DNA of 64,000 nucleotides from the NCBI GenBank assembly GCA_964598485.1, contig CAZRCD010000001.1:248001-312000 (forward strand). Reading direction: 5' to 3'. The position numbers and the translations under genes are program-made. Origin of the DNA: SOJA01 sp964598485 (GTDB taxonomy: Archaea; Thermoproteota; Bathyarchaeia; Bathyarchaeales; Bathycorpusculaceae). Numbering within the stretch: the stretch's first letter is position 1; each line of letters starts with the position of its first letter. Below, piece after piece: positions 1 to 8,237 of the stretch. Below the pieces are notes generated by a model that was not told the DNA's origin, did no database searches, and saw only the letters and a program-made list of their open reading frames with translations.

Positions 1-2
1 AT

Positions 3-545
3 TTGGATGCGGCAACGGTAGACTTTAAAGGTGGAGGAGATCCAGACTTCTACAAGAATTTTTCAGCGGTTCCATCAGTTGAGCCGATTTATGAGTCTTT
101 AAAGGAAATGAAAAGAAACGACATTCACATAGAAATCACGAATCTAGTCGTGCCTAAGACAGGAGATTCTATCGAGAAGATAAAGGAACTTGCAGCTTGG
201 ATAAGAGATACGCTTGGAAAAGACACGCCTTTTCACTTGTTGCGTTTCCATCCAGACTACCAATTAACAACCATTCCATCCACGCCAATCAAAACTTTAG
301 AGAAGGCATACGCCGCCGTGAAGGAGGCGGGATTAAACTACGTTTATATGGGGAATGTGCCTGGACACCCACATGAAAACACGTACTGTCCAAACTGCAA
401 CGAATTACTGATTAAACGTTTCAGCTTTGAAATCACAAAATGGAACTTAACAAAGGACATGCGTTGCCCAGCATGCGGACAAGAAATTCCAATTAAGGGC
501 AAATTGCATACAAGTGGATACTCCTATCCATACGCCTTGTTTTAA
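3..545 (+). CDS. Radical SAM protein, AmrS-like, C-terminal part
   Basis: The reading frame is open at the window edge, so only the last 180 residues of the protein are visible. They resemble the C-terminal half of the radical SAM enzyme of the AmmeMemoRadiSam system: strands ending in FHLLRFHPDY and VYMGNVPGHP, then a four-cysteine zinc-binding tail (CPNC and CPAC, about 30 residues apart). The CX3CX2C iron-sulfur motif would lie upstream of the window. The substrate of this family is not settled. A second radical SAM gene follows 27 nt later on the same strand, so co-transcription is likely. The family call rests on the visible half only. Confidence 0.75.
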   Translation: MDAATVDFKGGGDPDFYKNFSAVPSVEPIYESLKEMKRNDIHIEITNLVVPKTGDSIEKIKELAAWIRDTLGKDTPFHLLRFHPDYQLTTIPSTPIKTLEKAYAAVKEAGLNYVYMGNVPGHPHENTYCPNCNELLIKRFSFEITKWNLTKDMRCPACGQEIPIKGKLHTSGYSYPYALF

Positions 546-572
546 TAATTCCTTAGCCTAGGTTATAATCGA

Positions 573-1670
573 ATGGATATGTGGAGAATCCTACGTCCAG
601 ATGCGGCAACAGTGCTGAACAATAAAAAGGCAAGAAAAAGTCTAGCAAGATACTTCTCTGTCATGCAGAATGAAAAACCAGCGAAATTCATGATAGCCAA
701 AAAGCTTCCAGCAGAATTCGGTGAAAACGATTCCATAGGCGAGCTTTGGCAAGAACACGGAAGACTTACACAGAAATTTTACAAGATTGAAAGAGAAATT
801 GACACTCGTCAAAAAAGTCTGCAGAACATGCTAAATCCGGAAAAATCCTACTTAGATTTGAAAATTGAGATTGCAAGAAGGATTCTCACAAATTGTCATT
901 TCTGCACTCGCAGATGCGAGATTAACAGATCTAAAGGCGAATTGGGCCACTGTAGGTGCAGAACTGAAATAACGGTTTCAAGCATTTTTCAACATATGGG
1001 CGAAGAACCAGAACTTGTACCTTCCGGCACTGTTTTTACAATGGGCTGCACAATGCGTTGTCGCCACTGCCAGAACTGGACGATATCCCAATGGAAAGAG
1101 AAGGGTGAAGTTTACAGGCCAGAAGCACTAGCAAAAGAAGTTGAACAGTTACGCATGAACGGATGCAGAAACGCAAATCTTGTTGGAGGAGAACCGACGC
1201 CGTGGCTGGAACAATGGCTTGAAACATTCAATCACGTCAACAAAAACGTTCCAGTTGTTTGGAACTCCAACAGCTACTACAGTCCAGAAACGGCACGGCT
1301 CTTAGCAGGATTCGTTGACGTTTACCTATTAGACTTTAAGTATGGACCGGGTGAGTGTGCTGAAAAACTTTCTGATGCTCCAAGCTATTGGGAAGCATGC
1401 ACACGAAACCATTTAGAAGCCAAAAACTATGGTGATTTAATAATACGCATACTGGTTTTGCCAAGCCATTTGGAATGCTGCACAAAACCTATCATAAATT
1501 GGATAGCTAGAAATCTGGGCACAGACACAAGAGTAAACGTAATGTTTCAGTACAGACCAGAATGGAAAGCGTATGAAATTCCAGAACTACGCAGAAGACT
1601 GACAAGAGACGAAAAGAAAAGAGCGATTCAACTGGCTACAGAAGCGAATTTAACAAATTTCATAACCTGA
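573..1670 (+). CDS. Radical SAM protein, PflX/COG1313-like
   Basis: This 365-residue protein has the radical SAM cluster motif CTMRCRHC near residues 153-160, which binds the 4Fe-4S cluster used to cleave S-adenosylmethionine. A second cysteine-rich stretch (CHFCTRRC followed by CRCR, residues about 109-128) precedes it, as in the PflX group of pyruvate-formate-lyase-activase homologues. The stretch NSNSYYSPET followed by VDVYLLDFKY is also typical of that group. No glycyl-radical partner is visible. The start ATG at 573 lies 27 nt after the preceding radical SAM gene. The group is recognised by pattern; the substrate is unknown. Confidence 0.75.
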   Translation: MDMWRILRPDAATVLNNKKARKSLARYFSVMQNEKPAKFMIAKKLPAEFGENDSIGELWQEHGRLTQKFYKIEREIDTRQKSLQNMLNPEKSYLDLKIEIARRILTNCHFCTRRCEINRSKGELGHCRCRTEITVSSIFQHMGEEPELVPSGTVFTMGCTMRCRHCQNWTISQWKEKGEVYRPEALAKEVEQLRMNGCRNANLVGGEPTPWLEQWLETFNHVNKNVPVVWNSNSYYSPETARLLAGFVDVYLLDFKYGPGECAEKLSDAPSYWEACTRNHLEAKNYGDLIIRILVLPSHLECCTKPIINWIARNLGTDTRVNVMFQYRPEWKAYEIPELRRRLTRDEKKRAIQLATEANLTNFIT

Positions 1671-1693
1671 AATACATAGAGATAAGATAGGCA

Positions 1694-1711
1694 AATAAGC
1701 GAAAGCTATTT
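1694..1711 (+). repeat. Candidate attL direct repeat
   Basis: The 18 bases AATAAGCGAAAGCTATTT match AATAAGAGGAAGCTATTT at 9524-9541 with two mismatches, in the same orientation. The copies bracket every element-like gene and none of the chromosomal ones. No tRNA gene is present at either end, so the target would be intergenic. Confidence 0.45.
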
Positions 1712-1766
1712 ATATAAACGTTTCTGTATAGCGAAACTGAGAATCTCCCTGATTTAAGCTTATTTT

Positions 1767-2705
1767 TCAAATCGCTTTCACCTCAAGTTGTTCTCTTTGG
1801 AACATCGGAACCTTAAGCAACTTAGCCTTTGAACCAACCTGAACATAACACTGTCCAACCTCTAAATCTCTAAGTCTCCATACAACATATTTATCAAGCC
1901 ACCACCTCGCTTTAGACAAGTTTCTAGCTCCCTCCAGCTTAAACCAATAGCGAACCCCACTAATCTCTATCAAGTTTATATCCACAGTTGAAAGTCTCTG
2001 AGTAGAACACACATAACTCAATCCAAAGTTTCGACCCTGCGTAATGAAACGGCTAATCTCCATATACTTTTGTGCTCTCAGGCTATTAGTTGGAATCAAA
2101 TTTTGGGCTTCCTCTAAGATGTAAACACATTTAGGCTTCATTCCAGCATCGGTTAAGGCGATAGCAGCTTGCATGTCCCGAGTCATCATTTTAGTGACGA
2201 CTTCTCTAGCCTCTAACACAGATAACCTTGAGAGATCATAAACAACATTCCATTTTTGAAACGCTTGTTCTACGCTTGTGACTCTTATATGTGGCAATGG
2301 ATAATATTTCCAAGCAAGACAACCATCGAACACTTTCACTTCAATTTTTCGCCTAAGCATTCTTTCGACTAAAACCATTAATGCGTTGCTCTTGCCACAA
2401 CCCCTATTTCCCGTAAGAAAGCATCCTTCTCGCAATATCGCCTTAACAGGAAAATCTTCTAAGTCGCCATCATATTCAGTTTCGAATAATTCTTTTCTAT
2501 GTTTCAAAAGTCCTAAATCTCGGGCTTCTTTTTCAATGTGAATCTTGTATTCGCTATCTTCACTTCGCATTAAACTATCACGACTCAGGTTCCAGTAACC
2601 AGATTCTCTTAATTCGTAGTCCTCAGGGTTATTCCTATCAGGATTATCAACAATGAACAACTTTAGGGCTTCTCTGCGTATCATATCACTTTTTGGTGTT
2701 GTCAT
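1767..2705 (-). CDS. HerA/FtsK-like P-loop ATPase of the element
   Basis: The 312-residue protein (ATG at 2705) has a Walker A motif GNRGCGKS at residues 99-106 and a Walker B-like CVYILEEA at about 193-200, followed by a polar stretch ending in STQR near 234-237 that fits the sensor region of HerA/FtsK/VirB4-type ATPases. Such enzymes pump DNA in packaging, conjugation or segregation. In this context genome packaging or DNA transfer is the natural reading, but that is inference. A TTG nine bases upstream is a possible alternative start. A strong TATA/BRE element lies 33-48 nt upstream of the ATG and no ribosome binding site is seen, so the mRNA is probably almost leaderless. Confidence 0.75.
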   Translation of the reverse strand: MTTPKSDMIRREALKLFIVDNPDRNNPEDYELRESGYWNLSRDSLMRSEDSEYKIHIEKEARDLGLLKHRKELFETEYDGDLEDFPVKAILREGCFLTGNRGCGKSNALMVLVERMLRRKIEVKVFDGCLAWKYYPLPHIRVTSVEQAFQKWNVVYDLSRLSVLEAREVVTKMMTRDMQAAIALTDAGMKPKCVYILEEAQNLIPTNSLRAQKYMEISRFITQGRNFGLSYVCSTQRLSTVDINLIEISGVRYWFKLEGARNLSKARWWLDKYVVWRLRDLEVGQCYVQVGSKAKLLKVPMFQREQLEVKAI

Positions 2706-2737
2706 TTTAAACAACCAATAGAGGAATAGGCTTCTAT

Positions 2738-2753
2738 GCTTTAAATACCTTTC
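2738..2753 (-). promoter_or_regulatory. BRE/TATA promoter of the ATPase gene
   Basis: On the minus strand the sequence reads GAAAGGTATTTAAAGC, a purine-rich BRE followed by a TATTTAAA TATA box. Its position predicts a transcript start about 10 nt before the ATG at 2705. Confidence 0.5.
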
Positions 2754-3045
2754 TATAAGCCTTAATTCGCTATTTCGAACTCCAAAACAACCCGAACACG
2801 GTTCTAACCTTTATCCCTATGTCAATTTCAATAAAGCAGTATCCTAAAGGCTTTTCACAATTTTAGTTTATGATGCTGTTTCATCCGATAAATAAAAAAT
2901 AATCGAATGAATCGTTTCATTATTAATATTCGCATTCGTATTCTCAACTTTAACAAAAACTATCACATCAGTTATCGAATACAAAAACACTTATTAATCC
3001 GTTTTACAACAATATACTTGAAATCTTTAAAGGAAGAAAATAAGA
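2754..3045. other. Divergent intergenic region inside the element
   Basis: Together with the promoter this leaves about 340 bases without a gene between the ATPase (minus) and the small-gene operon (plus). It is AT-rich. I see no ORF or clear repeat; it presumably holds the promoter of the plus-strand operon. Confidence 0.4.
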
Positions 3046-3192
3046 ATGCGACCAAAACAATTAAACGTTGTACTTGATCCTGACCTACATCACAGCCTAC
3101 GGCAGTACGCATATAATAGAGACAAATCGATGTCAGTTATTATTAGAGAAGAAATTCGAAAGTTGGTGAGAGGTGAACTCAAAAATGGATAA
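3046..3192 (+). CDS. Small ribbon-helix-helix protein
   Basis: A 48-residue protein starting MRPKQLNVVLDPDLHHSL and continuing with a helix-rich half ending VIIREEIRKLVRGELKNG. The pattern of one alternating beta strand (QLNVVLD) followed by two helices is that of CopG/Arc ribbon-helix-helix DNA-binding proteins. It heads the plus-strand operon of the element, overlaps the next start by 8 nt and probably represses element genes. GGAAG lies just upstream of the ATG. Confidence 0.6.
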   Translation: MRPKQLNVVLDPDLHHSLRQYAYNRDKSMSVIIREEIRKLVRGELKNG

Positions 3193-3901
3193 GCGATCAG
3201 CAGCGATACTTTTGAAAGGCAAAGGCGAAATTAGGGCGATTGGCGAACCATGCGATCCATCATGTTTCATGTGGTTCTGTTGTTCAAATAGCGTACCCGA
3301 TGGATTTTGTAAAGGATTTAGCTTACTTGATGGTGAAAGCAGAAAACTGCTGCGAAGAAATCTGCAGGAAGATGATTTGTTATATCTCGAAGATTGCGTT
3401 GGGGCAGTTCAAAATGGTTGCAGATCAGATGTGAAAAGGTCATTAACAAGTGAAGTTTACCGCTGCTTAAAACCCATAAGCGATATTCTCAGAGAAGAAG
3501 AACCAATCGAGAGACTTGGCTTTCGTGGAATGTTAGATTCCGCATTCCCAACCGCGCCAGAATCTACACCAAAAGCTGTCATTCGAGGATTTGGACGTGG
3601 TTTTGTTGGCATGCTCGACGAACTAAATAGAGACAAGCCAGAAATTCGCAGTTTCGTTGAACCAGCCAGAAAAAACTCTGAAAATCCCACAACGACTATT
3701 CATCATGTCTTTGGATTCTTAGACATGCTAGACGACTGCAACAGAAAATATGAAGAAGAAGCAGAAAAAGCCAAAGCTGTAATTCGCAATGTTGGCTTTA
3801 GGGGCGTGCTAGATTCAATAAGCGAACATGAAGAAGTTACGCCAGAACCAATCTTGAGGGATTTGCAACGGCGACTTCGTGATATATTGAATACAACATA
3901 A
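3185..3901 (+). CDS. Unknown element protein with repeated GF-x-GMLD motif
   Basis: I do not recognise this 238-residue protein. The ATG at 3185 is preferred over an in-frame GTG at 3173 because AGGTGA precedes it and it overlaps the previous stop by 8 nt. The N-terminal 45 residues are rich in cysteine (CDPSC, FCC, FC). The C-terminal half carries four copies of a short motif: GFRGMLD (112-118), GFVGMLD (139-145), FGFLDMLD (about 176-183) and GFRGVLD (204-210), separated by charged, probably disordered linkers of about 20-30 residues. Repeated short motifs in a flexible tail suggest docking to several copies of one partner; that is inference. Confidence 0.6.
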   Translation: MDKRSAAILLKGKGEIRAIGEPCDPSCFMWFCCSNSVPDGFCKGFSLLDGESRKLLRRNLQEDDLLYLEDCVGAVQNGCRSDVKRSLTSEVYRCLKPISDILREEEPIERLGFRGMLDSAFPTAPESTPKAVIRGFGRGFVGMLDELNRDKPEIRSFVEPARKNSENPTTTIHHVFGFLDMLDDCNRKYEEEAEKAKAVIRNVGFRGVLDSISEHEEVTPEPILRDLQRRLRDILNTT

Positions 3902-3921
3902 CAGCATAGGAAACGCGACTA

Positions 3922-4077
3922 ATGACTTACAGCGTAGAAATCGCTTGTGGAAATCACGTTAACATCGGAGCAAAATTACAAGCATTACTGAATGCTGCAA
4001 CCATCACAACCCTCCATTCTAGTGGAATCTTGAAAATAAGTTCAGATCATTTCATATGTTGGATTTGTTATGAATAG
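3922..4077 (+). CDS. Small unknown element protein
   Basis: A 51-residue reading frame starting MTYSVEIACGNHVNIGAK and ending CWICYE, lying between two better-supported small genes in the same direction. I recognise no domain. The terminal CWIC could bind a metal or form a disulfide. Support is its place in the tight gene run and the lack of another coding option there. Confidence 0.35.
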   Translation: MTYSVEIACGNHVNIGAKLQALLNAATITTLHSSGILKISSDHFICWICYE

Positions 4078-4086
4078 GTGATACCC

Positions 4087-4245
4087 ATGAATGTAAGCAT
4101 AAGCGTAAGTTTACCTGTGAAAATGCTGACGGACATCCAAAAAAATGTTAAGGGTGCAAATCGAGCCGTAAAAATAAGACGTTGTATTCGATTAGGTTAT
4201 CCACTCGCAATACAACCCAACCTTAAAGTAAAAGGTGAAACGTAA
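4087..4245 (+). CDS. Second small ribbon-helix-helix protein
   Basis: The 52-residue product begins MNVSISVSLPVKMLTDIQ, an alternating beta strand followed by helix, then AVKIRRCIRLGYPLA. This fits the ribbon-helix-helix fold of small viral and plasmid regulators. AGGTGA lies 9 nt upstream of the ATG. It abuts the next gene without a gap (TAA then ATG), so the two are translationally coupled. Confidence 0.5.
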   Translation: MNVSISVSLPVKMLTDIQKNVKGANRAVKIRRCIRLGYPLAIQPNLKVKGET

Positions 4246-4371
4246 ATGTCAGCTAAAGCCGAACAAGTCGCAAAGGACGTGGAAATATTTCTAAACTCCA
4301 TAACGGAACGCATAATTTCCATTAACATTCGACTAACGGAAATAGAACAAGCCCGCTATGAGAACAACTAA
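4246..4371 (+). CDS. Small helical element protein
   Basis: The 41-residue reading frame begins directly after the preceding stop codon, with AAAGGTGAAA as ribosome binding site. The sequence (EQVAKDVEIFLNSI, then INIRLTEIEQARYE) is a single amphipathic helix or a short coiled coil. The function is unknown. Confidence 0.4.
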   Translation: MSAKAEQVAKDVEIFLNSITERIISINIRLTEIEQARYENN

Positions 4372-4384
4372 GGAACTGTGAAAA

Positions 4385-5152
4385 ATGAGTACGTTCAAAG
4401 CCCGAGAAGAAAAAGAGGAAATCGCAGAAGCCAAGTTCAACCAATGGTTAAAAAAGGGCAATTGGGTTTACCATCATTTTCGGTATCCCAAAGACCTGAC
4501 GCTAATAGAAATATCTGATCCTGAAATCAAAAAAGCCCTGAAAAAAGTAGACTTTAACCACGACGGAATCATGTCAAGGCGAGTTCCCCAGCTTCTTGAA
4601 GCTTATCTGTTCGACTTGAAATACAAAAGCAAAGCCGTCAACCGTAACCTAGTTAACGTAAAAGATTACGATGCCTATTATACCTTAAGCCAAGTCGTTC
4701 CATTCTTAATCGTCGCTTATACTCAAGAGAATGACAACCTATATTTCCATAGAGTAAGGAATCCTCAGAAAATCCCCAAGCCTACCGTCTACTACGATGA
4801 TAGACCAGCTGAATACGGAGGGGAAAAATGGGTTTATCAGATACCCGAAGAAGAATACTGTCTCATATCAGGCTTCGACATTCCCTTCAAAACACCCAAA
4901 TCAATGATAGATTACATTGCTACCTGCCGACAGATCAACGCACAATTCATTGCTTGGGAAAACAAAACGGCTTTCACACCACGGCCACTTGAAGAATATA
5001 GAAGAGAAATAATGGAAGAATGGCAAGAGGACAGAACGAGTGAGCTATGGGGCTTGAACACGCTAAACGTGCCGAAAGCCTCTACTCAGATGCTAGAAGA
5101 ATTAGAAAATTATGAAAACAAAGAAAAACTTAAGCGTCTAACAAGGTCATAA
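4385..5152 (+). CDS. Unknown element protein, possible PD-(D/E)XK nuclease
   Basis: A 255-residue protein upstream of the polymerase gene. The stretch FDLKYKSKAVNR around residue 79 followed by DYDAYYTLSQVVPFLIVAY could be the beta-hairpin and helix of a PD-(D/E)XK nuclease core, with the Asp and Lys residues as metal ligands. A nuclease or resolvase beside a polymerase would be sensible, but the match is by eye and weak. The charged N-terminus (KAREEKEEIAEAKF) is helical. AACTGTG precedes the ATG with no strong ribosome binding site. Confidence 0.4.
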   Translation: MSTFKAREEKEEIAEAKFNQWLKKGNWVYHHFRYPKDLTLIEISDPEIKKALKKVDFNHDGIMSRRVPQLLEAYLFDLKYKSKAVNRNLVNVKDYDAYYTLSQVVPFLIVAYTQENDNLYFHRVRNPQKIPKPTVYYDDRPAEYGGEKWVYQIPEEEYCLISGFDIPFKTPKSMIDYIATCRQINAQFIAWENKTAFTPRPLEEYRREIMEEWQEDRTSELWGLNTLNVPKASTQMLEELENYENKEKLKRLTRS

Positions 5153-5308
5153 TCTCCTATAATGTGTCTAAAAACGAACACACCCACAAAACACCCTAAT
5201 TGTGGGTATATAGAAGAAGCTGTTTCCACACTCTAACAACCAAAACAACCCCGCTACCACCTCAATTCCCCTATTTTCAAAAAGGTGTATAGATGGAGGA
5301 GTCACCAC

Positions 5309-7069
5309 ATGGGACGTTTAAGCTATTGGGCTTTGGACAGCGAGTTCATGAAGTCAGGCAAAGCTAATACTCCCGAAGATGTACACACCATCCAGTTCAG
5401 TAACGGCGAAGATATTACCGTAGTGCTTGAATCAGCTGCAGAATTAAAGGAATGGCTTGAAAATCACAGTTACATCAAAGTTATGTACGGCTTTTCGATG
5501 CTCTGTGATCTCGGCAGTATTCAAGAATGGTTAGGGGAAGCATCAACTAAGCCAATGCGGTATCGGGGTAGCCAACTTATAGGTTGTATTAAATACCGTC
5601 ATGCTAAAATTAAATGCTTCGATGTTCATCCCTTATGCAAAAGTTTCGGTTGGCGACGCCTTAGCCAATGTGGCGAAATCGTACATTTCCCAAAACTTGA
5701 CAAGCCCGAATGGCTTGGACTTCGCAAATGGCGAACTTATCAAGAGTATAAGGACTTCATCAAATATGCCAAAGCAGATGCCATCATAACATCTAAAATC
5801 GCTCAACTTCTATCAAATCCACCTTTAAGCGTTAATCCAGCAAAATACGCTAGTTGTGCCAGCGTAGTGTCCAGCTACTTTCACTTACCAAGACGGCTTA
5901 AACGCATTAAAAACACAGTAATTTTATCACCACTTGAAAGGTTAGTTGCTAAGAATTGTTTTGCAGGAAGAAGTGAGGGCTTCAGCACAGGCTTTATCCC
6001 AAATGTCAAGTATTGCGATGTAACAAGCCTTTATCCGTGTTCAGTAGTCCCCACCAAAGCCCTAACAATAACTAATGCGGTTGCTTGCGATCCTAATGAA
6101 ATCGTTGTAAGCAGCGACTTAAACGATATAAGATATGGATGGTTACAAGGTGTATTCGAAACAGATAACGACTTATGGGGCTTACCTTTAAGAGGACGAA
6201 ACAATTTCTATGCCACGGGAAAGCTACAAGGCTTCTTTCACACCTTTGACTTAGCAGCTGCTAAAGCTAAGATTCTGCATATTACACACGCCTATAAACC
6301 AACATTCACCAAGAATTTAACAAGACATAACAAATATGCCGAGTCTCTGATCAAGCGTATCGAAGGCACACTGGACGAGTCAAAACCACTGAAAAGCTAT
6401 GTAAAAGGCTTACTCAATTCTCTCATCGGCAAATTCGGACAGCGACACCCAGCAATAGCAGCAACCAGCAACTTTTACGCTTATTCAACCGTAATGGCAC
6501 ATTCACATCTTGTAATGTCCACCTTATTCGATAAATGTCCAAGTCGAATTTTGGCTATGGACACGGACTCAATTTTTAGCCATGCAGATATGTGCGGACG
6601 ATGGGGAGAATTAACAGATGGCGAACATTCTATACCAATTGTTATGACTTTAAAGGGTAAGGGAGACTTGGCATTTTTTAGGAGTAAACGCTACATTCTC
6701 AAAGGAAAAGACAAAACTGTCTATGGGCAACACGGTTGGGTATATTTCCGTGAGGACTTCAAAAAAATGTTCGATGGCACAATCCTAAAGCTACACACTA
6801 GAAAAGACATTAAGAACACGCTCTTAACTAACGTCAGAGAGGCTAAGAAGATGGCAAAAGGGCGATGGAAGACTGTTCCAATAACTTTAAAGTTAGACGA
6901 TTTGAAAAGATTACTAACAGCCGATCCAAAAAGAAACCGCAAAAATTACGATTCTTATTCTTTAGTTATAGAACGTAAGAACATATCAAGCCAAGCATGG
7001 CGATACGAAGAGTTATTGGCTATGGAGCAAAATCCAATAGAATATCCCAATATACGTTACACTTCCTAA
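5309..7069 (+). CDS. Family B DNA polymerase, probably protein-primed
   Basis: The start is the ATG at 5309, placed 7 nt after GGAGGAG (5295-5301), not the upstream in-frame GTG at 5285. The 586-residue protein has all six family B signatures: exonuclease I D10-x-E12, exonuclease II around Y60-D67, exonuclease III YAKAD (153-157), motif A DVTSLYP (237-243), motif B KGLLNSLIGKFG (366-377) and motif C DTD (418-420). The size and the 129-residue gap between motifs A and B match protein-primed polymerases such as that of phi29 better than cellular archaeal PolB (about 80 residues). It would replicate the element. The protein-primed label is inference; no terminal protein gene is identified. Confidence 0.9.
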   Translation: MGRLSYWALDSEFMKSGKANTPEDVHTIQFSNGEDITVVLESAAELKEWLENHSYIKVMYGFSMLCDLGSIQEWLGEASTKPMRYRGSQLIGCIKYRHAKIKCFDVHPLCKSFGWRRLSQCGEIVHFPKLDKPEWLGLRKWRTYQEYKDFIKYAKADAIITSKIAQLLSNPPLSVNPAKYASCASVVSSYFHLPRRLKRIKNTVILSPLERLVAKNCFAGRSEGFSTGFIPNVKYCDVTSLYPCSVVPTKALTITNAVACDPNEIVVSSDLNDIRYGWLQGVFETDNDLWGLPLRGRNNFYATGKLQGFFHTFDLAAAKAKILHITHAYKPTFTKNLTRHNKYAESLIKRIEGTLDESKPLKSYVKGLLNSLIGKFGQRHPAIAATSNFYAYSTVMAHSHLVMSTLFDKCPSRILAMDTDSIFSHADMCGRWGELTDGEHSIPIVMTLKGKGDLAFFRSKRYILKGKDKTVYGQHGWVYFREDFKKMFDGTILKLHTRKDIKNTLLTNVREAKKMAKGRWKTVPITLKLDDLKRLLTADPKRNRKNYDSYSLVIERKNISSQAWRYEELLAMEQNPIEYPNIRYTS

Positions 7070-7192
7070 CCAAGATAACTACCACAATTTTCTCTAATGA
7101 CGGTACTGTTAGAAGAGGGGCAGTATGTTTATTATAATAACTATGTGTGGTGAACAATCTCATACCCCCTGTGCTACAGCACCGTACCGAAT

Positions 7193-7382
7193 GTTGACAT
7201 AGGTTGGGGAGTCAGTCCTTTCTAGGATAGCTGTCTTTGAGTATTATACACAGAGGAACACTCACCACCCCAACGGTGTCATTCATCAAAGGAATGTTAT
7301 CACACTTTAGGGAGTCAAGCGTTTCTAGGAACAGTGTGTTTAAGGTCTATTACAGAAGAACTATCAACACCCCAATCCGTGT
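7193..7382 (+). repeat. Two tandem-like 80-bp direct repeats
   Basis: Units start at 7193 and 7296, a period of 103. Shared blocks in order are GGGAGTCA, TTTCTAGGA, a GTGTTT/TCTTT-like block, TATTA followed by ACAG, GAAC/GAACT, and CACCCCAA. In the first unit TTGGGG at the left and CCCCAA at the right can pair, giving a long hairpin; the second unit keeps most of this. Confidence 0.55.
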
Positions 7383-7731
7383 TAACATACCTCAATGGTT
7401 ATTATGATGATATTGCCGACATAGTCAACTTCAGAGCCTTTTTCATTTCCTTTTAGTATTACATTATTATTACATTTTTTCTTAAAACTCTTAGTAGTGG
7501 GATTTACCCTTGAATCTTGACTAGGTTGACTGTCCCCCACCATTGCTAAAGGCTTGCTATCAATAGAAAAGTAATGGTAAGTATAGGCTACAATATAGGG
7601 AGTAGGTTCTAGGTAAATGCGTAAAAAATCAATGTATGGGGGGGCTTGATTTGTTTAATGGGCTTGTTAGCGTGGTTCTTTTGGTTATCGCTTGATGCTC
7701 ATAGCTTAACGCTATTCATTATTAGACAATC

Positions 7732-7810
7732 GTTCAAATAGAGGTACCCTCTAATTTATCATTTAAACAGTAAATATTAGCAACATTAAACAACTGTTCA
7801 AATAGAGGTA
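7732..7810 (+). repeat. Iteron-like pair GTTCAAATAGAGGTA
   Basis: The 15-mer GTTCAAATAGAGGTA occurs at 7732-7746 and again, identically, at 7796-7810, in the same orientation 64 bp apart, each preceded by ACAA followed by T or C and a variable base. Identical short repeats in a non-coding element region are compatible with binding sites for a replication or repressor protein. Confidence 0.5.
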
Positions 7811-8001
7811 TCTATGATTTGATGAATGTTCAATTCGTTATAGCCTATATGTAGATGATGGTGTCTATGGTTAGTTCATATACGCTATTGTTAAGAGAAG
7901 TTTTCTTCTCATATCAACTTTAAAGCGAAATGATGAACATACAAAGTTTAACTTCGATGATAGAAATAGGGAGAGAGGGCTACCCAAAAATGAGTAGCTA
8001 C

Positions 8002-8145
8002 TTAGCCTTTATGACCGCACATAGGACATTGCTTTTGATCTGCTAACCTATCGTAGCAGTTGACACAGATAGTTTTACCACAGCTTGCACAAGTTATATG
8101 TGGTGTTTTGTCTATTACCTTTCTACATTCTACACAAGTATCCAT
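8002..8145 (-). CDS. Mini zinc-finger protein
   Basis: A 47-residue protein with four CxxC pairs: CVEC, CASC, CVNC and CPMC, the last followed by GHKG. Eight regularly spaced cysteines suggest two zinc sites, as in a small RING- or B-box-like finger. It lies directly downstream of the integrase gene on the same strand. Short zinc-finger proteins are common in archaeal viruses and plasmids and usually regulate transcription or bind partners. The ATG at 8145 gives the whole finger; no clear ribosome binding site is seen. Confidence 0.65.
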   Translation of the reverse strand: MDTCVECRKVIDKTPHITCASCGKTICVNCYDRLADQKQCPMCGHKG

Positions 8146-8237
8146 GTTCACACTTCAGAGAATAAGTATTATCACAAGCATTTAAACTTTGCGTTATACT
8201 ATTATGATTAGGAATAGGAATAAAAAAGAAAGGGAAT

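Larger units (their letters stand above)
7070..8001. other. Repeat-rich non-coding region of the element
   Basis: More than 900 bases with no convincing ORF on either strand. It holds two 80-bp direct repeats (7193-7279 and 7296-7382) and two copies of a 15-bp sequence (7732-7746 and 7796-7810). Such a region next to a polymerase gene is a reasonable place for a replication origin or a regulatory RNA; nothing shows which. Confidence 0.4.

Noticed and set aside
5285..5308. GTG at 5285 as start of the polymerase
   Set aside because: The ATG at 5309 has GGAGGAG at ideal distance and begins just before the exonuclease I motif; the upstream eight codons contain this ribosome binding site.
7070..8001. 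CRISPR-like array in the repeat-rich part of the element
   Set aside because: There are only two diverged 80-bp units and two 15-mers, with no regular repeat-spacer pattern and no cas gene in the window.
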